64,000 bases of DNA from Mya arenaria (Eukaryota > Mollusca > Bivalvia > Myida > Myidae), in the NCBI RefSeq assembly GCF_026914265.1, contig NC_069130.1:16701366-16765365 (forward strand), written 5' to 3'. Under the pieces are notes generated by a model. That model did not search any database. It saw nothing but the letters and a program-made list of their open reading frames with translations, and was not told the origin of the DNA. Below are positions 58,952 to 64,000 of this stretch, piece by piece. A program made the translations under genes and the position numbers. How positions within the stretch are numbered: the stretch's first letter is position 1; the number at the start of each line of letters is the position of its first letter.

Positions 58952-60364
58952 TTAATAAAAAAGGAAATCTTCCATTTCTGCACATTTCATACCAACAATG
59001 AGATGTGATTTCACTTCTTTTTTAAAAGTATTCTTATTTTTCAATTCTTTTAACTTTATTGGAAGACTGTTCCAGTCCTGGATTGCTTGATAAAAGAAAG
59101 TATTTAATATAAAACTGTCAGCCTGTGGCACTTTAAAATTTCCAGCACTATGTCTACTGTTGTAAGAATGTGTGGATGAGACTAAAGTAAAATGTTCATG
59201 TAAGTATGATGGGCATTTGCTATTAAAGATTTTATGTACATGGTTTAGTCGTAGTTGCTTTATCCTATTTTCTATATTAAGCCATCCAATATCACTGAAA
59301 GCCGAGACTTTCAGGGAAGTTCTACAATCATAGCCATAAATAAATCTGACAACTTTGTTCTGAGTGACCTGTAATCTGTTCTTGAATTGTTTACATATAC
59401 CACTGTACCAAGATGTCGATGCATAGTCAAAATGGCATTGTATTAAGGAGTTACATAACAATCTTCTTAGATTCATATCTAAAAAACGATTTTGTCTATA
59501 TAAAAATTTTAGCCTAGAATTAACTTTACTGACAATATTGTTAACAATAGATGCAGCACTGAGATCATTGTCCAGTATATTTCCAAGATATTTAACAGAT
59601 TGTTTAGGTTTTATGATATGGCCATTGCAGTTTACATTAAAGCTATCAACTTTTGTTAGTTTTCTTTTAGACCCAAATAAAATACATTCTGTTTTTCCAA
59701 GATGCAAAGACAGTTTGTTGTCAACTAACCACTTACTACAGTTTTCAAGTTCCTTGCCGAGTACATTACTAATAACAGACGGATCTTTGTGTGAGAAAAG
59801 GATAGCACTATCATCTGCATATAATATTAATTTACATTTTTCACTTATGCTTATACTCATATCATTGACATAGCATAAAAACAGCAACGGTCCAAGTATG
59901 CTTCCTTGAGGAACGCCACAAGAGATGTTCATGAATTCAGACGTTGTATTATTTACATTGACAACTTGTTTACGTCCAGATAAATATGATTGAAACCAAT
60001 CAATTGAATCCACACCAATTTCTTTTAACTTCTGACATAGAATTTTGTGATCTACGGTATCAAACGCCTTTTGAAGATCCAGCATAATCATTCCTGTATA
60101 TAGACCTTTGGAATTTTGTTCTTTTATATGGTCGGTCAAATGAATTAGGCAGGAGTCAGTTGAATAGTTACATCTAAAACCACTCTGAAGTTCGTATAAT
60201 AATCCATGTTTAACAAGAAAAGATTCTAGTTGGTTGTATACAACTCTTTCTAAGATTTTTGAAACTATACATAGTATGCTTACAGGTCGATAGTTTGAAA
60301 CATCAGATCTGTTGTTTTTCTTAAACACTTGCGTAGCATACAATTTTCCAATGCTCCAATCCAA
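58952..60364 (-). mobile_element. LINE reverse transcriptase, 5'-truncated (Jockey/CR1-like)
   Basis: An open frame of 470 residues: NYRPVSILCIVSKILERVV near the start, LDLQKAFDTVDHKIL, GVPQGSILGPLLFL, catalytic LYADDSAI, then the thumb and a typical C-terminal tail with RLNHVHKIFN and WNSLPIKLKEL. The endonuclease and the first part of the RT are missing. The RT frame is intact, so the insertion is fairly recent. It lies upstream of NEURL4 on the same strand. The clade cannot be settled by eye. Confidence 0.9.
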
Positions 60365-60379
60365 CTTACTTTCAAGTTG

Positions 60380-60615
60380 TAATTGTATGCATGAAAAAGA
60401 TAACGAACGGCTTTTGTAAATGCTTGTTCCAATATTTGTTTATTTTAACCTTTATGCTTTTATTTCCAGGTCACAAGCTCATTGTTATGTTTTTGATATG
60501 CTACATATGTGTGTTTGTTATTCATGTCGGGAAAAAGCTCATTGAGCTAATGTTTCTTGTTAACATATACCCGACTTTAAATAAAAATTATTGTATCTTG
60601 TATCTTGTAAACAAT
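60380..60615 (+). mobile_element. Probable LINE 3' end in the opposite orientation
   Basis: Ends TTTAAATAAAAATTATTGTA with a short TATCTTG repeat, as LINE tails do. It directly adjoins the inverted RT segment. AACAATT follows it and also precedes the RT segment near 58946, a possible target duplication. Confidence 0.5.
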
Positions 60616-60619
60616 TGTT

Positions 60620-61365
60620 GCTTTAAAATAACTGAGAGAAAAATTGAAGCGCAATTAAAGTCGAACTAAGAAGCACGGGAAGATAATAAGAATTGGTAAA
60701 ATATACTAAGAGCCTTAGATATTTAGGCATTCCGAGATTTTCTGATATTGTTAAACTGCAGTAATTTATATTTTTTATTCGAGATCGTTTGAAAAAGTGA
60801 CTCATTTTATAAATTTTAAGAAAAGCAGTATATTTTAGGTTAAGTGTCGCTAAATTTTACACGTCATGTGTCACCAAAGCTGGAGTTCATTCCAACCTAA
60901 CTACTGTGCCAAGAGCTACTTAAAACACTAACATTTTCCACTCTTGGCCAATTGCATTTTTAGAAAACTTGCCCACCATATATAATAAAATAAATTGGAC
61001 AAATCTCGAAAATGTTATGGCTCGCTGTAATGTTCTGTGCTATGTATAATCAGAACATTAAGTAACAGATCCGCTTGTGTATGTAAAGGAGTAAGTCAGA
61101 CCCGAAACGGGATTTGTATAATTAATAGATTTATTCTGTACAACAGTTTAACAACAACAACTATCATTCTTGAAATACATAAATATCGTGCAGTGAAAGC
61201 TATTCGCTGACGACTAGCTGGTAGGCGGAGCTTATCAGATCCTTCAGAGCATATACATGTACTCGCCCTTTTTATTGTCATTGGTTTCTGTCAGTAACCC
61301 GATCATTTTTCAGTCGGTCTGATCGTTTTTGCATCAATGAAATATGTCCCTTTATTTATCAAGTA
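60620..61365. other. Intergenic, nothing recognised
   Basis: AT-rich sequence without open frames or clear repeats. Confidence 0.45.
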
Positions 61366-61370
61366 AATGA

Positions 61371-61402
61371 GAATGCTATTATTATTATTATTATTATTAT
61401 CG
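61371..61402. repeat. (ATT)n microsatellite
   Basis: A run of ATT triplets. Confidence 0.9.
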
Positions 61403-61439
61403 ACATAATCGTCCTCGTCGTCAGAAAGAAGTTCGATTA

Positions 61440-62200
61440 TTAAGGGAGAAGGGAGGATAAAAGATGGGATATGTGGACTAGGGAGAAGGGAGGGTCAAGC
61501 GTTAACTTAAAGGAGGAAGGTGAGGGGAGGGATGGGGAAGGGCGACGATGAGTGGAGAAGGATGATTCGAAACGGATAAGATGATAGAGAAGAGTGGATA
61601 GAAGATGGGGAGAAGTGAGATGTGGACTAGAGAGAAGGGAGGTAGTACATGGGAAAGAAGAGGGTAAGGTGATATCTAGAAAGGAGAAGGGAGGATAGAA
61701 GAGAGGAAGATGTGAACTGGGGAGAAGAGAGGTAGTACATGGGGAATAAGAGCCTGTAAGATGATATCTAGAAGGGAGAAGGGAGGATAAAAGAGGGTAA
61801 AATGTGAGGTGTGGACTTGGGAGAACGGAGGTAGTATACAGTACAAGGGGAAGAAGAGGCGTAAGATGATAGAGAAGGGATGATAGAAGGAGATGGGTGA
61901 ATTAAGAATTAGGAGAATGAATGAGAAGAATGCAGGATAAAAGTGGAGATGATTGGGCGATAGAAGCAGGTTAGGATATACGAGTGAAGACGGGAGGATA
62001 TAAGGAGAGGGAGTGGGGAGTGAAGATAGACTTGGAGAAGAATGGATGGGATGAATGGGGAATAAAAGAGGGGAGAAGGAATGATATAAGATGAATTGAG
62101 AATGAAATAGGGGAAAGATAGGAAACGAGGATGAATGGCGAAAGATAATGAGAAAAGGAATGAGTAAAGGTTAAGGAGATCAAACTAGAATTAGGGACCA
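61440..62200. repeat. Purine-rich tandem array, unit roughly 115 bp
   Basis: Over 750 bp of almost pure A/G on the plus strand. Three to four diverged units with GAAGGGAGGATA, GATGTGGACT, GAGGTAGTACATGGG and AAGATGATATCTAGA. The minus-strand reading frame here is a consequence of composition. Confidence 0.8.
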
Positions 62201-62957
62201 TATTAGTGTGATTAGAAATACAGAAAGGCGACTGGATAGTTTTCGTAACATGCGCGACCACATACGCATGTACGGTGGTGACTCTTAGAGTCAATGGAAA
62301 GACAGAAGAGAAGACAGATCTCGTACCATGCACGACCACACGTACGAGTGGTGGCTCTGAGAGCCAGGCTCGAAAACCAGCTGCGCTAGTTCCCGTACAA
62401 ATTCGTCCAAGATTTAAAATCCTGGCAGATTTCTGTCATTATATATAAACTTATGAGACTTAAATTGCAGATAACTATATCCCTTTCCGTGGAAATGCTA
62501 TTTGTTTAAATGTTCGCAGTGGAGCACAGAAAACCTACATGTTATAATATCATATTTTTAGAACTTTATTCTGCAGCGATAATTATTCAAAGTTAAAGTT
62601 TCCGTCATATTTCAGAGATTTAGCAATATTTTATGCCTTCCGGTTTTGTTTTCTTTATTCTATTTAATATTTTACTAAAAATTATCTATAAATACATATA
62701 TTATGTTAATAACAATGCTTTACTGTAGCACGTTTAGCAATAACAATAAAAGGTGCGAAAAAAATGACTCAGAATGAAAAAAGGTATAAAAATTAAGTTA
62801 GTTGCATATCGGAAGTACATGTAAATCTAATACTTGTACTAAAGTACAGCCCTTGAAATATGAAGAGTGCTTGCTTTTTTATTGCAACAGTATACGTATT
62901 CCACTCGACGACGTGCTTTTTTAACTTATATGATATCTCAACGGTTTACATTAGTGT

Positions 62958-63026
62958 TTGTGTGTGTGTGTGTGTGCGTGTGTGTGTGTGTGTGTGTGTG
63001 CGTGTGCGTGTGTGTGTGTGTGTGTG
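62958..63026. repeat. (GT)n microsatellite with GC interruptions
   Basis: About 34 GT units broken by a few CG/GC. Confidence 0.95.
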
Positions 63027-63033
63027 AACTATA

Positions 63034-63207
63034 TTAAAGGCCTAGTTTAAAGGAATGTTTGGAATGATAATCACCTGCTGTGCATCTCCTGCTAATTGCA
63101 CTGGTGAAGTAGTAGGGGCCAATTTCTTGTGTATTCGTTTATTGGCTCAGGGCCATTTAGGGTCCATTTAAATAATAAAACATCGAAAACTGCACAGCAG
63201 GATACTC

Positions 63208-63238
<31 letters not shown>

Positions 63239-63286
63239 GGGGGGGGGGGGGGGGTCACTTATAGAAGGCTTAAACTAGGCCTTTAA
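63034..63286. mobile_element. MITE family B, copy 3
   Basis: TIRs TTAAAGGCCTAGTTTAA / TTAAACTAGGCCTTTAA, perfect inverses of each other. It holds a T-run followed by a G-run. TA borders the left end. Confidence 0.85.
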
Positions 63287-63714
63287 TGACTAATGATGAT
63301 AATTTTAAATTGTCAATTAGACAGTCATATCAAATTTAAACTAAATTATGTACCATTTTAATTTCCTTTTACAACTTATTAAGAGGACGGTTTATTAGTA
63401 TTTGACTATTTGATGCCAACAATGTTAAAACCAACGCGTAAATAAATTAAGAACCTATTAAAAACGTGAGTGAAATTATTTTTTGTCGTCGCTTCGGGGC
63501 TAGAAAATAGATATTACATAGCGAGCTTTTAGGTAAACGTGAAAAATTATAGACATATTTTTTTTATATTTAAAAATATTGGACTTTGTACAGATAAAGT
63601 GCCACTGGAAATAGGTAAATATGCAGAACGCAGTCCGTAGGTATTGAAGCAGATTGCTTACTAGGTATTTTCGATGTAAATGTTAATGTAAATTAGGTCG
63701 CTGGCCATCGAAAA

Positions 63715-64000
63715 CATTCTCAGATCATCAGAAACAACTCGGTTATCTTCGGCAAGCTTCGAGATAGACAATTCCTGTTGGATACTGGCCGAGGTGATCC
63801 GATTGAATCTTGGATATATGTATTCGTTAAAGTAGTTCGTAAGATCAATAATAATATTGATTATTGTAGCGTTATAACGTATAATTTGTATTACTTAATT
63901 CATTTTTCCCCAGTGAATTGTATTATTGCATTGGTATTAATTATTCCGAAGAGTAGAGTCCTTAGGTGAAACTACTATGCAATCTACTTGCAGTGTAGTT
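63715..64000 (+). repeat. Degenerate dispersed repeat G, copy 2 (runs off the window)
   Basis: AAAGTAGTTCGTA, GTGAATTGTATTATTGCAT and CAATCTACTTGCAG match 17338-17580. Confidence 0.45.

Noticed and set aside
61971..62339. 122-residue Ser/Phe/His-rich minus-strand frame
   Set aside because: Composition artefact of the purine array.

Overview
The window is eukaryotic and AT-rich: genes are split into short exons with GT-AG introns and the space between them is packed with interspersed repeats. Protein similarity (eIF4G, NEURL4, TKL-like kinase) and the style of the repeats suggest an invertebrate animal, most likely a bivalve mollusc. That assignment is inference; the sequence does not name the species.

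Layout. (1) 1-18798, plus strand: the last three coding exons of an eIF4G1/3-like translation initiation factor gene. (2) 2111-15168: a 13,058-bp mobile element with terminal inverted repeats sits INSIDE the first of these eIF4G exons. It is flanked by a perfect 6-bp target-site duplication (ATTAAA) and lies one base upstream of the exon's splice donor. It carries two convergent spliced genes. A DDE integrase-type transposase (plus strand, near the left end) faces a minus-strand gene whose first exon begins about 125 bp inside the right end. The second gene encodes a conserved-looking N-terminal domain, an Ig-like domain, a 20-residue tandem repeat and a complete protein kinase domain. One single-base frameshift interrupts it. 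A smaller TTAA-flanked (piggyBac-type) MITE is nested inside the element. (3) 19895-25100: about 93 tandem copies of a 56-bp satellite with a higher-order duplication of about 1.9 kb. (4) 25480-32600: dispersed repeats and the 3' side of the next gene. (5) 32605-58392, minus strand: a complete NEURL4 gene. I could assemble 28 coding exons, phase-consistent throughout, giving 1,456 residues with six NHR domains and the NEURL4-type C-terminal region. (6) 58950-60615: a 5'-truncated, probably 5'-inverted LINE. (7) 60620-64000: no gene; a purine-rich tandem array, microsatellites and a MITE copy.

eIF4G and NEURL4 are convergent, with the satellite and SINE-like repeats between their 3' ends. At least three palindromic or TIR-bearing MITE families occur three or more times each, in introns and intergenic DNA. 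The item most worth following up is the giant TIR transposon carrying a transposase plus an Ig/kinase fusion protein, apparently caught splitting a conserved exon of an essential host gene.
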